The notes below the pieces were generated by a model, which saw nothing but the letters and a program-made list of their open reading frames with translations, was not told the origin of the DNA and made no database searches. DNA of 64,000 nt from Streptomyces sp. Tu 3180 (GTDB taxonomy: Bacteria > Actinomycetota > Actinomycetes > Streptomycetales > Streptomycetaceae): the NCBI RefSeq assembly GCF_009852415.1, contig NZ_WOXS01000002.1:2812501-2876500 (forward strand), in the 5' to 3' direction. Below are positions 47,300 to 58,905 of this stretch, in pieces. Each line of letters opens with the position of its first letter. Positions within the stretch are counted from its first letter, which is position 1. Both the position numbers and the translations under genes were made by a program.

Positions 47300-48040
47300 T
47301 CAGGACCAGCGGCCGGTGCGGCCCAGGAGCAGGGCCGCGGCCGCCGTTCCGGCGGTGGAGGTGCGCAGCACGCTGGGGCCCAGCCGGTGGGCGCGGGCGC
47401 CGGCCTCCTCGAAGAGGGCCAACTCCTCGGGGGAGATGCCTCCTTCGGGCCCGACGACCAGCACGATCTCGCCGGAGGCGGGGAGTTCGGCGGTCGCGAG
47501 GGGTTCGGTGCCGCTCTCGTGGAGGACGGCGGCGAAGTCGGCGTCGGCCAGAAGTGAGGCAACCTGCCGGGTCGTCGCCGCGTCCGCGACCTCGGGGAAG
47601 CGCACCCGGCGGGACTGCTTGCCGGCCTCGCGGGCCGTCGCCCGCCACTTGGTGAGGGACTTCAGCCCCCGCTCGCCCTTCCACTGCGTGATGCAGCGCG
47701 CCGCCGCCCACGGCACGATCGCGTCGACACCGACCTCGGTCATCGTCTCCACGGCCAGTTCTCCCCGGTCGCCCTTGGGCAGCGCCTGCACGACGGTCAG
47801 GCGGGGGGACCGGGCGGGCTCCTCGGCGACCTCGCCGAGGGTCACGACCAGGCGGTCCTTGCCCTCCGTGCCGTCCACCTCGCCCTCGGCCCAGCGGCCC
47901 GCGCCGTCGGTGAGGACGACGGCCTCCCCGGCCCGCAGCCGCTTCACGGAGACGGCGTGCCGGCCCTCGGGGCCGTCGAGCACGTAACGGCCCGCGCCGT
48001 CCGTGTCGAAGTGGTCGACGACGAACACCGGCGCGGTCAT
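47300..48040 (-). CDS. rsmE: 16S rRNA (uracil-1498-N3)-methyltransferase
   Basis: SPOUT-fold methyltransferase of 246 residues that modifies U1498 in 16S rRNA. It has an N-terminal PUA-like part (YVLDGPEGRHAVSVKRLRAGE), VVQALPKGDRGE, the conserved KWRATAREAGKQSRR and the SAM-binding knot VLVVGPEGGISPEELALFEEAG with LGPSVLRTSTAG. The ATG at 48040 overlaps the upstream gene's stop (ATGA), with GAGGTG before it. Confidence 0.95.
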   Translation of the reverse strand: MTAPVFVVDHFDTDGAGRYVLDGPEGRHAVSVKRLRAGEAVVLTDGAGRWAEGEVDGTEGKDRLVVTLGEVAEEPARSPRLTVVQALPKGDRGELAVETMTEVGVDAIVPWAAARCITQWKGERGLKSLTKWRATAREAGKQSRRVRFPEVADAATTRQVASLLADADFAAVLHESGTEPLATAELPASGEIVLVVGPEGGISPEELALFEEAGARAHRLGPSVLRTSTAGTAAAALLLGRTGRWS

Positions 48041-49110
48041 CGGGCACCTCCCGCCGACAACGCCGTGCGGGCGGAGGCGAGTTCGGCGACCAGCACCTCC
48101 ACCAGCCGCCCGGCGGGCAGCTCCCGGGCCATCCGGTGGCCCTGTCCCGCCCACAGCGCCATGCCCTGCGCGTCCCCGGCCCTGGCGGCGGCCCTGCGCA
48201 GGGGGGCGGTGAGGTGGTGGACGTCCGGGTAGGCGGCGGGCGCGTACGGGCCGTGCTCGCGCAGGAAGCGGTTGACCAGGCCGCGGGCCGGGCGGCCGGA
48301 GAAGGCGCGGGTCAGCTCGGTGCGGACGTACAGGGGGTCGGTCAGCGCCTGCTTGTGCAGGGCGTGTGCGCCGGACTCGTGGGTGGCGAGGAAGGCGGTG
48401 CCGAGCTGGGCCGCGGCGGCGCCGGCCGCGAGCGCCGCGGCGATCTGGCCGCCGCGCATGATGCCGCCGGCGGCGACGACCGGGATGCCGACGGACTCCC
48501 GGACCTGGGCGATCAGGGACAGCAGTCCGATGCCGGAGCCGTCCGCCTCCGCGGCGTCCCGGTGGGTGCCCTGGTGGCCGCCGGCCTCGACGCCCTGCGC
48601 GATCACCGCGTCCGCGCCGGCCCGCTCGACGGCCCGGGCCTCGTCCGCTGTGGTGGCGGTGACCAGGGTGAACGTGCCGACGCGGCGGAGGGATTCCAGG
48701 ACCTCGCGGGCCGGCACGCCGAAGTGGAACGACACCACCGGCACCGGATCGTCCAGGAGGACGGCGAGCTTGGCGTCGAAGCCGTCGTCGCGGCCGCTGT
48801 CGGGGTCGCCGAGCTCGGTCTCGTACCAGGCGGCCTCCCCGGCCAGCTGGTGGGCGTAGACGCCGACGGCGGCGGGGTCGGCCGTCTCCGGCTGGGGCAG
48901 GAAGAGGTTGACGCCGAAGGGCCTGGCGGTCAGTCCCCGCAGCTGTTTGATCTCCTGGTACATCCCGTCCGCGGTCTTGTACCCGGCGGCGAGGAAACCG
49001 AGCCCGCCCGCCTCGGACACGGCGGCGGCCAGCTGCGGCACGGAGACACCGCCCGCCATGGGGGCCTGCACGATCGGGTGCGGGAGGAGATCGGTCGGTA
49101 CGGAGGACAT
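48037..49110 (-). CDS. Nitronate monooxygenase family flavoprotein
   Basis: A 357-residue FMN enzyme of the 2-nitropropane dioxygenase fold. VQAPMAGGVSVPQLAAAVSEAGGLGFLAAGY is the N-terminal FMN site, VSFHFGVP the second block, GVEAGGHQGTHRD the glycine-rich segment, and VVAAGGI with GTAFLATHESGAH completes the barrel. It oxidises nitronates or related toxins. Coupled to rsmE by a 4-bp overlap and placed in the hrcA-dnaJ strand direction, after a 112-bp gap. Confidence 0.92.
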   Translation of the reverse strand: MSSVPTDLLPHPIVQAPMAGGVSVPQLAAAVSEAGGLGFLAAGYKTADGMYQEIKQLRGLTARPFGVNLFLPQPETADPAAVGVYAHQLAGEAAWYETELGDPDSGRDDGFDAKLAVLLDDPVPVVSFHFGVPAREVLESLRRVGTFTLVTATTADEARAVERAGADAVIAQGVEAGGHQGTHRDAAEADGSGIGLLSLIAQVRESVGIPVVAAGGIMRGGQIAAALAAGAAAAQLGTAFLATHESGAHALHKQALTDPLYVRTELTRAFSGRPARGLVNRFLREHGPYAPAAYPDVHHLTAPLRRAAARAGDAQGMALWAGQGHRMARELPAGRLVEVLVAELASARTALSAGGAR

Positions 49111-49222
49111 GACCGCATGTTTTCACGTCCCCCGCACAAACCCGAATCGGCCCGTCCCCTTGGCCCGGGCCGCTTTCCGGAACACCGCGGGAGCCTGTCC
49201 CGGCCCCCGCGGAAGGCTCCGC

Positions 49223-50359
49223 TCAGCGTCCGTTGAACGCGTCCTTCAGCCGGGAGAACAGGCCCTGCTGACCGGGCTGGAACTGGCCCTGCGGGCGCTC
49301 CTCGCCGCGGAGCTTGGCCAGTTCCCGGAGCAGGCGCTCCTGCTCGGGGTCGAGCTTGGTCGGGGTCTGGACCTCGACGTGGACGACGAGGTCGCCCCGG
49401 CCCCCGCCGCGCAGGTGCGTGACGCCCCGGCCGTGCAGCGGGATCGACTGGCCGGACTGGGTGCCGGGCCGGATGTCGACCTCCTCCATGCCGTCCAGCG
49501 TCTCCAGCGGCACCTTGGTGCCGAGGGCCGCCGCGGTCATCGGGATGGTGACCGTGCAGTGCAGGTCGTCGCCGCGCCGCTGGAAGGTGGGGTGCGGCAG
49601 CTCGTGGATCTCGACGTACAGGTCGCCGGCGGGACCGCCGCCGGGCCCGACCTCGCCCTCGCCGGCGAGCTGGATCCGGGTGCCGTTGTCGACACCGGCC
49701 GGGATCTTGACGGTGAGCGTGCGCCGGGAGCGGATGCGGCCGTCGCCCGCGCACTCCGGGCACGGGGTCGGGACCACGGTGCCGAAGCCCTGGCACTGCG
49801 GGCACGGGCGCGAGGTCATGACCTGGCCCAGGAAGGACCGCGTGACCTGCGAGACCTCACCGCGGCCGCGGCACATGTCGCAGGTCTGCGCGCTGGTGCC
49901 GGGCGCGGCGCCCTCGCCGCTGCAGGTGGTGCAGACGATCGCCGTGTCGACCTGGATGTCCTTGGTCGTGCCGAACGCGGCCTCGTCGAGCTCGACCTCG
50001 ATGCGGATCATCGCGTCCTGGCCCCGGCGGGTGCGCGAGCGCGGCCCGCGCTGCGACGCCGTGCCGAAGAACGCGTCCATGATGTCGGAGAAGTTCCCGA
50101 AGCCGCCGGCCCCGAAGCCGCCCGCGCCGCCGCCGCCGGACTGCGAGAGCGGATCGCCGCCGAGGTCGTAGACCTGCTTCTTCTGCGGGTCCGACAGCAC
50201 CTCGTAGGCGGCGTTGATCTCCTTGAACCGCTCCTGGGTCTTCGGATCCGGATTGACGTCCGGATGCAGCTCGCGGGCGAGTCGCCGGAAGGCCTTCTTG
50301 ATCTCTTCCTGCGACGCGTCGCGGCGCACGCCGAGTACGGCGTAGTAGTCCGTGGCCAC
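49223..50359 (-). CDS. dnaJ: Chaperone DnaJ (HrcA-regulated paralogue)
   Basis: A 378-residue co-chaperone of DnaK. The J domain with HPD ([10 protein letters not shown], residues about 27-36) is followed by a Gly-rich stretch and four CxxCxGxG-type repeats ([32 protein letters not shown]), then the C-terminal substrate-binding domains. GTG at 50359 directly follows the hrcA stop. The pairing with hrcA identifies it as the second DnaJ of Streptomyces, heat-induced through CIRCE. Confidence 0.95.
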   Translation of the reverse strand: MATDYYAVLGVRRDASQEEIKKAFRRLARELHPDVNPDPKTQERFKEINAAYEVLSDPQKKQVYDLGGDPLSQSGGGGAGGFGAGGFGNFSDIMDAFFGTASQRGPRSRTRRGQDAMIRIEVELDEAAFGTTKDIQVDTAIVCTTCSGEGAAPGTSAQTCDMCRGRGEVSQVTRSFLGQVMTSRPCPQCQGFGTVVPTPCPECAGDGRIRSRRTLTVKIPAGVDNGTRIQLAGEGEVGPGGGPAGDLYVEIHELPHPTFQRRGDDLHCTVTIPMTAAALGTKVPLETLDGMEEVDIRPGTQSGQSIPLHGRGVTHLRGGGRGDLVVHVEVQTPTKLDPEQERLLRELAKLRGEERPQGQFQPGQQGLFSRLKDAFNGR

Positions 50360-51376
50360 CTATGACTCCGCCAGGATTTGTCCGACGTACCGTGCCACTG
50401 CGCGTACCGCTCCCATCGTTCCCGGGTAGTCCATGCGGGTCGGTCCGACCACGCCGAGCTTGGCAACCGCCTCGCCGCCCGAACCGTAGCCGACCGACAC
50501 GACGGACGTGGAGTTGAGTCCTTCGTGGGCGTTCTCGTGACCGATACGGACGGTCACGCCCGGATCCTTCGCCTCGCCGAGCAGCTTGAGGAGCACGACC
50601 TGCTCCTCGAGCGCCTCCAGGACGGGCCGGATCGTGAGGGGGAAGTCGTGTCCGAAGCGGGTGAGATTGGCGGTGCCGCCGATCATCAGCCGCTCCTCGT
50701 TCTCCTCGACGAGCGTCTCCAGGAGGGTGGAGAGCACCGTCGAGACGGTACCGCGGTCCTCGGCCTCGAAGGCCTCCGGGAGGTCCTCCACCAGGCTCGG
50801 CACGTCGGTGAACCGGCGGCCCGCGACCCGGCTGTTCAGCCGCGCGCGCAGGTCCGCCAGGGACGACTCGCCGAACGGCGCCGGGCAGTCGACCATGCGC
50901 TGCTCGACCCGGCCGGTGTCCGTGATCAGCACCAGCATCAGGCGCGCGGGCGCGAGGGACAGCAGTTCCACGTGGCGCACCGTCGAACGGGTCAGCGACG
51001 GGTACTGCACGACGGCGACCTGCCGGGTCAGCTGCGCGAGCAGCCGCACCGTACGGGCCACCACGTCGTCGAGGTCGACGGCGCCCTCGAGGAAGTTCTG
51101 GATGGCGCGCCGCTCCGGCGGGCTCATCGGCTTGACGCCGGCGAGCTTGTCGACGAACAGCCGGTAGCCCTTGTCGGTGGGGATGCGCCCGGCGCTGGTG
51201 TGCGGCTGGGCGATGTAGCCCTCGTCCTCCAGGGCCGCCATGTCGTTGCGGACGGTCGCCGGGGAGACGCCGAGGTTGTGCCGCTCGGTGAGGGCCTTGG
51301 AGCCGACCGGCTCCTCGGTGCCGACGTAGTCCTGGACGATGGCGCGCAACACCTGGAGCCTGCGTTCACTGAGCAT
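50360..51376 (-). CDS. hrcA: Heat-shock repressor HrcA
   Basis: A 338-residue repressor of CIRCE-controlled chaperone genes. The N-terminal winged helix ([25 protein letters not shown], then [35 protein letters not shown]) and the later GAF-like and dimerisation regions ([28 protein letters not shown]) are standard. ATG at 51376 after GGAGGTG. A CIRCE element lies about 40 bases upstream, so the gene represses itself and dnaJ. Confidence 0.97.
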   Translation of the reverse strand: MLSERRLQVLRAIVQDYVGTEEPVGSKALTERHNLGVSPATVRNDMAALEDEGYIAQPHTSAGRIPTDKGYRLFVDKLAGVKPMSPPERRAIQNFLEGAVDLDDVVARTVRLLAQLTRQVAVVQYPSLTRSTVRHVELLSLAPARLMLVLITDTGRVEQRMVDCPAPFGESSLADLRARLNSRVAGRRFTDVPSLVEDLPEAFEAEDRGTVSTVLSTLLETLVEENEERLMIGGTANLTRFGHDFPLTIRPVLEALEEQVVLLKLLGEAKDPGVTVRIGHENAHEGLNSTSVVSVGYGSGGEAVAKLGVVGPTRMDYPGTMGAVRAVARYVGQILAES

Positions 51377-51413
51377 CGCGCACACCTCCAGTAGCTTCCG
51401 CCCGGTAACGTCT

Positions 51414-51440
51414 CTGGCACTCTTCGCACGCGAGTGCCAG
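51414..51440. promoter_or_regulatory. CIRCE element (HrcA operator)
   Basis: CTGGCACTC at 51414-51422 and GAGTGCCAG at 51432-51440 with a 9-bp spacer: a perfect 9-9-9 inverted repeat that keeps the CIRCE core GCACTC-N9-GAGTGC. Confidence 0.95.
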
Positions 51441-51537
51441 ACTTCCCCGGCCCAGTGTACGGCCGGGGGGTACGCACCCGGCAAGGCCGGTCCCGTCCTG
51501 TCGCGCTGCGGGGCGTCGTCCCGGATAGCGTCCCGGT

Positions 51538-52272
51538 ATGACCGTGACTTGGGAAGAGGCGGGATGGGAGCAAGTGGCGCCCGGGGTGGGGCGGCGCCGG
51601 CTGCCGGTGTGGGACTGCACGGCGGGGCTCGTCGTCGGGTCGGGCGCCGTGCTGCTCGTCGACGCGGGCTCGAGCCTGGGCGAGGGCGCACGGCTGCGGG
51701 CCGGGGCGCAGGCGCTCACCGGTCGCCGTGTGACGCATCTCGCGCTCACCCACCCCCACTTCGACCACGTCTTCGGGGCGGCGGCGTTCGCGGGCGCGGA
51801 GGTGTTCGGCGCGGTGGGCGTGGACACGGCGCTGGCGGGCCGCGGGCGTGAGGAGCTGCGCGCGGACGCGGTGCGCAACGGGCTGGACGCGCGGGCGGCG
51901 GAGGAGGCAGCGGACGCGCTGGTCCGCCCGCGCCACGCGGTGTGCGGCGAGTGGACGCTCGACCTCGGCCTGGGCGGCGGACGGCAGGTGCTGCTGGCGA
52001 ACGTGGGCCCGGGGCACACCGCCCACGACCTCGCGGTGCTGGTGCCCGGCGACCCGGAGGTGGTCTTCTGCGGCGACCTGGTGGAGGAGTCGGGCGAACC
52101 GCAGGCGGGCCCCGACGCCGTGCCGTCCCACTGGCCGGCCGCGCTGGACCGGCTGCTGGAACTGGGCGGCGAGGACGCGCGGTACGTCCCCGGGCACGGG
52201 GCGGTGGTGGACGCGGCGTTCGTCCGGGCCCAACGCGACGCCCTGGCGGCCCGCTTCGGCGTGTCGCGCTGA
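51538..52272 (+). CDS. MBL-fold metallo-hydrolase
   Basis: A 244-residue metallo-beta-lactamase-fold hydrolase. [17 protein letters not shown] supplies the HxHxDH zinc motif (HPHFDH, so His-Pro-His), [16 protein letters not shown] the next His, [12 protein letters not shown] the bridging Asp and [10 protein letters not shown] the last His. The reaction is unknown. ATG at 51538, divergent from hrcA. It precedes the DUF3097 gene by 34 bp. Confidence 0.88.
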   Translation: MTVTWEEAGWEQVAPGVGRRRLPVWDCTAGLVVGSGAVLLVDAGSSLGEGARLRAGAQALTGRRVTHLALTHPHFDHVFGAAAFAGAEVFGAVGVDTALAGRGREELRADAVRNGLDARAAEEAADALVRPRHAVCGEWTLDLGLGGGRQVLLANVGPGHTAHDLAVLVPGDPEVVFCGDLVEESGEPQAGPDAVPSHWPAALDRLLELGGEDARYVPGHGAVVDAAFVRAQRDALAARFGVSR

Positions 52273-52306
52273 TCGCGGCGGGCCGGTTCCTCCTATCGTC
52301 GTCGGA

Positions 52307-53107
52307 ATGCGCCAGTACTCCGCCGACCTGACCCCTCCGTGGAAGAAGCCGCAGCCGGTACCGGAGGTCCCGGCCGAACCCGGGCTGGTGGTGGAGGACC
52401 CCGGCACCGGCTTCTGCGGCGCGGTGGTCCGCTGCGAGGCCGGCACGGTGACCCTGGAGGACCGCTTCGGCAAGCACCGCGTGTTCCCGCTGGAGCCGAG
52501 GGGCTTCCTGCTGGAGGGCCGCGTGGTGACCCTGGTGAGGCCCGCCGCCGGCCCGGTGCGGCCCACCCGCACGGCATCCGGTTCGGTGGCCGTCCCCGGC
52601 GCCCGCGCACGGGTGGCCCGTGCGGGCCGCATCTACGTCGAGGGCCGGCACGACGCCGAGCTGGTCGAGAAGGTGTGGGGCGACGACCTGCGCGTCGAGG
52701 GCGTGGTCGTGGAGTACCTGGAGGGCGTCGACGACCTGCCGTCCGTCGTCGCGGACTTCTCCCCCGGCCCGGACGCCCGCCTCGGCGTCCTGGTGGACCA
52801 CCTGGTCCCGGGCAGCAAGGAGTGGCACATCGCCGAGTCGGTGACGAGCGAGCACGCCCTGGTGGTGGGCCACCCGTACATCGACGTCTGGGAGGCGGTG
52901 AAGCCGGCCGCGCTGGGCATTCCGGGGTGGCCGCGGGTGCCTCGGGGGCAGGACTGGAAGACGGGGGTGTGCCGGGCCCTGGGCTGGCCGGAGAACACGG
53001 GGGCGGCCTGGCGGCACATCCTGTCCCGGGTGCGGTCCTACAAGGACCTGGAGCCGGAGCTGCTGGGCCGGGTGGAGGAACTGATCGACTTCGTCACGGC
53101 GCCGTAG
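52307..53107 (+). CDS. DUF3097 family protein
   Basis: A 266-residue actinobacterial protein of unknown function. RYGV-like openings of the family appear as MRQYSADLTPPWKKPQPVPEVP. The central YVEGRHDAELVEKVWGDDLRVEGVVVEYLEG resembles a Toprim-like strand-helix layout with acidic residues. LVDHLVPGSKEWHIAE and VVGHPYIDVWEAVKP are strongly family-like. ATG at 52307. Convergent with hemW. Confidence 0.85.
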   Translation: MRQYSADLTPPWKKPQPVPEVPAEPGLVVEDPGTGFCGAVVRCEAGTVTLEDRFGKHRVFPLEPRGFLLEGRVVTLVRPAAGPVRPTRTASGSVAVPGARARVARAGRIYVEGRHDAELVEKVWGDDLRVEGVVVEYLEGVDDLPSVVADFSPGPDARLGVLVDHLVPGSKEWHIAESVTSEHALVVGHPYIDVWEAVKPAALGIPGWPRVPRGQDWKTGVCRALGWPENTGAAWRHILSRVRSYKDLEPELLGRVEELIDFVTAP

Positions 53108-53121
53108 CGGCGGCCGGCGGG

Positions 53122-54354
53122 TCAGTCGACCAGGTCCCGCACCACCGCGTCCGCCAGCAGCCGCCCCCGCAGGGTGAGGGCCGCGCGGCCCCGCTCGTAC
53201 TCCCCCTGCCGGAGCAGGCCGTCCGCCAGGGCGCGCCGGGCGGCCGCCAGTCCCCGCTCGTGGAGGAGCGAGAGCGGGACCCCTTCCTCCAGCCGCAGTT
53301 CCAGCAGGATCCGCTCCACCCGCCGGTCCTCCTGCGACAGCACCTCACGCCCCGCCCCCGGCGACCGCCCCGCCGCCAGCGCCGCCGCGTACGCGCCGGG
53401 ATGCTTCACGTTCCACCAGCGCACGCCGCCGACGTGGCTGTGGGCGCCGGGGCCCGCGCCCCACCAGTCGGCGCCGCGCCAGTACAGCTCGTTGTGCAGG
53501 CAGCGGGCCGCCTCGGAGGTGGCCCAGTTCGACACCTCGTACCAGGCGAAGCCCGCCGCCGACAGGGTCTCCTCGGCGATCAGGTAGCGGTCCGCGTGGA
53601 CGTCGTCGTCCGTCATCGGGACCTCGCCGCGGCGGATGCGGCGGGCGAGCTGCGTGCCCTCCTCGACGATCAGGGCGTACGCGCTGACGTGGTCGGGCCC
53701 GGCGCCGAGGGCCGCGTCCAGCGAGGCCCGCCAGTCGTCGTCGGACTCGCCGGGGGTGCCGTAGATCAGGTCGAGGTTGACGTGCTCGAAGCCCGCCGCG
53801 CGGGCCTCGGCGACGCACGCCTCGGGGCGGCCGGGGGTGTGCGTGCGGTCCAGGACCCTCAGCACGTGCTGCCGGGCGCTCTGCATGCCGAAGGAGATCC
53901 GGTTGAAGCCGCCGGCCCGCAGGGTCGCCAGGTAGGCCGGGTCGACCGACTCCGGGTTCGCCTCCGTGGTGACCTCCGCGTCCGCCGCCAGCCCGAACTC
54001 CTCGCGGATCGCGTCCAGCATCCGCACCAGGTCGCCGGCGGCCAGCAGGGTGGGCGTGCCGCCGCCGACGAACACCGTGCGGACCTCGCGCGGGTCGTCG
54101 CCGAGGACCTTGCGGGCCAGGCGGACCTCGTCGGTCAGCGTCTCGGCGTAGTTGTCGCGGGAGGCCAGCACTCCCCCTGTGCCGCGCAGTTCGGTCGCGG
54201 TGTAGGTGTTGAAGTCGCAGTAGCCGCAGCGGGTCGCGCAGTACGGGACGTGCAGGTAGAACCCGAGGGGTCGGCCGGCGGCCCCGGCGAGCGCGGACGC
54301 GGGCAGCGCGCCGTCGGCGGGGACGGGCTCGCCGTCGGGGAGTGCGGAAGGCAT
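53122..54354 (-). CDS. hemW: Radical SAM heme chaperone HemW
   Basis: A 410-residue radical SAM protein once called oxygen-independent coproporphyrinogen oxidase-like. LGFYLHVPYCATRCGYCDF has the CxxxCxxC iron-sulfur motif (residues about 40-47), VFVGGGTPTLL is the SAM-binding GGE-like region, and GFNRISFGMQS and NLDLIYGTPGE follow. Family members bind heme and deliver it. The ATG at 54354 is chosen; 54363 is an in-frame alternative. Convergent with the DUF3097 gene. Confidence 0.92.
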   Translation of the reverse strand: MPSALPDGEPVPADGALPASALAGAAGRPLGFYLHVPYCATRCGYCDFNTYTATELRGTGGVLASRDNYAETLTDEVRLARKVLGDDPREVRTVFVGGGTPTLLAAGDLVRMLDAIREEFGLAADAEVTTEANPESVDPAYLATLRAGGFNRISFGMQSARQHVLRVLDRTHTPGRPEACVAEARAAGFEHVNLDLIYGTPGESDDDWRASLDAALGAGPDHVSAYALIVEEGTQLARRIRRGEVPMTDDDVHADRYLIAEETLSAAGFAWYEVSNWATSEAARCLHNELYWRGADWWGAGPGAHSHVGGVRWWNVKHPGAYAAALAAGRSPGAGREVLSQEDRRVERILLELRLEEGVPLSLLHERGLAAARRALADGLLRQGEYERGRAALTLRGRLLADAVVRDLVD

Positions 54355-54403
54355 GTGCTCCATTGTCCCGCACCCGCCCGCTTCCTCCCGGCGTCCCCCG
54401 GCA

Positions 54404-56545
54404 TCACTCCGCCTGGAGCACCAGCAGGGCGAGATCGTCCGCCGGCGGGCGGGCACCGAACTCGTGGACCAGGCGCTGGATGCGTTCCGCTATCAGCTCG
54501 GCGTCCAGGCCCGCGCAGCCCGCCAGGGCCGTGGCCAGCCCGTCACCGTCGTCGAACTGGCGGGAGCCGGAGCGCCGCTCGGTGACGCCGTCGGTGACGC
54601 AGAGCAGGCTGTCGCCGGAGCGCAGCTCGAAGGTCTCGCTGGTGTAGGCGGCGTCCTCGACGACCCCGAGCAGGGTCTGCGGCTGGGCGACGGAGCGAAC
54701 CGTTCCGTCGGGGGCGAGCAGCAGGGGCAGGGGGTGTCCGGCGGAGGCGAGGGTGCAGCGGACGCCCCCGTCGAAGGGGACGAGCTCGCCGTAGAGGAGG
54801 GAGAGGAAGCGGGTCTGCGGGCCGTCACCGGGGGCGGTGGGGCGGGCGCCCGCGGCCACCAGCGCGCGGGCGGCGGCGTCGGCGGCCTCCGTGGCGTCGT
54901 CGAGGAGGAGCTGGTTGAGGCGGTCGAGGACGTCGGCGACGCGGTAGCCCTCGCGGGCGAGCAGCCGCAGCCAGGGCCGGGCCAGCCCGATGACGACGGC
55001 GGCCTCCGGGCCCTTGCCCTGGACGTCGCCCACGGCGAAGCACCAGCGGTCCCGGCCGGCCGGGAAGAGGTCGTAGAAGTCGCCGCTCGGTCCGCCCTTG
55101 TCGCACGGCTCGTAGACGAGGGCGCTGCGCACGCCCGGGATCTCGGCGACGGCACCGGGCAGCAGCCCGCGCTGGAGCACGGCGCTGATGGTGGCCTGAC
55201 GGGCGTACTGCCGGGCGGCGCCGATGGCCAGGGCGACGCGCCGGCCGAGGTCCTCCACGAGTCCGGTGATCTCGTCGGGGAACCGGTCGATGCCGGCCCG
55301 CCCGATCACCAGGGTGCCCAGCGGCCGGCCGCCGGCGACGAGACGGTAGGCGAGGGCGGTGCCGGGCGGGGCGGCGGACGGGTCGTGGGCGTCCGGGGCC
55401 GGGTCGGGGGCGCCGGGGACGTCCGGGGCGTCGAGCACCGTGTCCGGCCAGGGGTAGGGGACGGGGCCCGGGTACGACGGGTCACCGGGCGGCGGGGGGG
55501 TGCGGTCCAGGACCCGGCGCAGCTCCTCGATGCGGTCCTCGCCGGCGTGCCAGACCCGGGCGAGGCGGGCTCCGCCGGCCCACGTCCCGCCGCCGCCCCG
55601 GTCGCCGTGGCCGCCTGTCCCGTCCTCCAGCCACACCGCGCACCAGTCCGCCAGCCGGGGCACGATCAGCTGCCCGGTGAGCGCGGTCACCAGGTCCTCG
55701 TCGAGCTGCCCGGCGAGCAGGTCGGAAGCCTCGGCGAGGAAGGACAGGGCCCCGCGCCCCAGCCAGGCCCCGTCCCGCCCGTGACGGCGGGCGAGCCAGT
55801 CGTCCCCGTACGAGCCGCCTCGCCAGGTGCTGCGCGCGTACGCGCCGTGCTCCGCCCGGGGCTGGGCCGGTGTGTGCGTCTGCGGTTGGGTCCGGGGCCG
55901 CGTCCGGGCGGGGGTGTGGGTCCGGGGCTGTGCCGTCTGCCTCTGGGGCTGTGTCTGGGGCTGCGCCTGGGTGTGCGGCGGCTCGGGTGCGAGGATCTCC
56001 GCCACTCCCGGCTCCCGCGCCGGCGCGTGCTCCCCGCCGTACGCCTCGGTCCGATCGCCCGCCGCGCACCCCCCGGCGGGCAGCCGTGCCCACACCGTCT
56101 TGGTGCCCGGGCGGTAGGTGACCCCCCAGGCCTCGCAGAGCGCGGCGACGAGCGGCAGGCCGCGCCCGTACTCCGGGGCGTCGTGCGGCGACGCCTCCGG
56201 CTCGGTGCCGCCCGGCGCGCGGGAGGGGTGCCGGTCGGCGACCTCGACGACGAGCGCGCCGGTCTCCTCCAGCCGGCACGTCAGGTGCACGTCCGTCCCG
56301 GCGTGCACGACGGCGTTGGTGACGAGTTCGCTGACGACCAGCGTGGCGTCGTCACCGACGCGGCCGGTGAGGTGCTCGGCGCCGGGCAGCGCGAGTCCCG
56401 CCCACTCGGTGAGCGTCTTGCGCAGCAGGGCGCGCGCGGAGCCCGGCGCGAGGGGGCTCCCGGGCAGGGCCGTCTCCGCCCGCGCGCACTCCCGCGCCTC
56501 GGAGGCAAGGGAGGCGGTCTCCCGTTGCGTCGGAATGGCCCCCAT
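54404..56545 (-). CDS. SpoIIE-type PP2C phosphatase with ATPase (anti-sigma-like) domain
   Basis: A 713-residue signalling protein. Residues about 30-165 form a RsbW-like HATPase (VVSELVTNAVVHAGTDVHL, VADRHPS, EYGRGLPLVAALCEAWGV). Residues about 185-235 are a Gln/Thr/Pro/Arg-rich low-complexity linker. A GAF-like domain spans about 265-465. The SpoIIE/PP2C phosphatase takes the C-terminal 240 residues (PSGDFYDLFP, FAVGDVQGKGPEAAVVIG, LCVTDGVTERR, ADDLALLVL). It probably acts in partner switching by dephosphorylating an anti-anti-sigma factor and perhaps phosphorylating one through the ATPase. ATG at 56545. Confidence 0.9.
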   Translation of the reverse strand: MGAIPTQRETASLASEARECARAETALPGSPLAPGSARALLRKTLTEWAGLALPGAEHLTGRVGDDATLVVSELVTNAVVHAGTDVHLTCRLEETGALVVEVADRHPSRAPGGTEPEASPHDAPEYGRGLPLVAALCEAWGVTYRPGTKTVWARLPAGGCAAGDRTEAYGGEHAPAREPGVAEILAPEPPHTQAQPQTQPQRQTAQPRTHTPARTRPRTQPQTHTPAQPRAEHGAYARSTWRGGSYGDDWLARRHGRDGAWLGRGALSFLAEASDLLAGQLDEDLVTALTGQLIVPRLADWCAVWLEDGTGGHGDRGGGGTWAGGARLARVWHAGEDRIEELRRVLDRTPPPPGDPSYPGPVPYPWPDTVLDAPDVPGAPDPAPDAHDPSAAPPGTALAYRLVAGGRPLGTLVIGRAGIDRFPDEITGLVEDLGRRVALAIGAARQYARQATISAVLQRGLLPGAVAEIPGVRSALVYEPCDKGGPSGDFYDLFPAGRDRWCFAVGDVQGKGPEAAVVIGLARPWLRLLAREGYRVADVLDRLNQLLLDDATEAADAAARALVAAGARPTAPGDGPQTRFLSLLYGELVPFDGGVRCTLASAGHPLPLLLAPDGTVRSVAQPQTLLGVVEDAAYTSETFELRSGDSLLCVTDGVTERRSGSRQFDDGDGLATALAGCAGLDAELIAERIQRLVHEFGARPPADDLALLVLQAE
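55856..55975 (-). repeat. Low-complexity repeat encoding a Q/T/P/R linker
   Basis: Degenerate CAGCCCCAGAC / CACACCC-type units on the minus strand encode TQAQPQTQPQRQTAQPRT and similar. This is slippage-prone DNA inside the phosphatase gene, between its ATPase and GAF domains. Confidence 0.7.
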
Positions 56546-56790
56546 GGGCAGCTCCCCGGGCAGTTCGTACGAATACTCCTCGATCGATGCCGACAGGGTG
56601 ACAGACGGAGCCCGTCCATAAGCGCCGAGTTACCGAAGTGGGCCGCCAGGGGTGAGAACACCGCCCCGCGCGCGGTCAGGAACGGACAGAAAGCCGGCCC
56701 GTTCCGAACAGCGGGGAAACCGGGGAGCGGAAGGCACGCGGATGGCGGGAGTGACGACAGGGGGACGACAGGGGGACGACAGGGATGACG
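56546..56790. other. Intergenic region with an 11-bp tandem repeat
   Basis: Between the phosphatase start and the fadD terminator. ACGACAGGGGG units with an 11-bp period (three copies) lie at 56754-56784. The phosphatase promoter should lie near 56560-56650. No gene is visible. Confidence 0.6.
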
Positions 56791-56837
56791 ACGGGGGCGG
56801 GGCCCCGGGCCGGTCCGGCCCGGGGCCCCGCCCCCGT
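56791..56837 (-). terminator. fadD terminator, 23-bp perfect stem
   Basis: Arms 56791-56813 and 56815-56837 are exact reverse complements around one base, 19 bases after the fadD stop. It is the longest perfect stem in the window. It could work in both directions. Confidence 0.85.
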
Positions 56838-56855
56838 CTCGTCGCGCAGCCGCGG

Positions 56856-58730
<1,875 letters not shown>

Positions 58731-58781
58731 GACATCCTCCGGGGCCCGCGACGGTGCGGCTGGCTCAGTGGGGCTGGTTAC

Positions 58782-58810
58782 ACTCGCGAGTCGTTGTTTA
58801 ACTCGCGAGT
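58782..58810. promoter_or_regulatory. Tandem 10-bp palindromes upstream of fadD
   Basis: ACTCGCGAGT at 58782-58791 and again at 58801-58810, 9 bp apart (19-bp period, nearly two helical turns). Perfect palindromes placed about 52-80 bp before the fadD start. They probably bind a TetR-type dimer pair on one DNA face. Confidence 0.65.
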
Positions 58811-58905
58811 AACTATCGAGCACGGACAGAGTAAGGCGCGACCGGCCACCGCGTAAGGGGGTGCGGCCTGCCATTTCGCACAGAGAGCTACCCGCCGGAC
58901 GCGCA

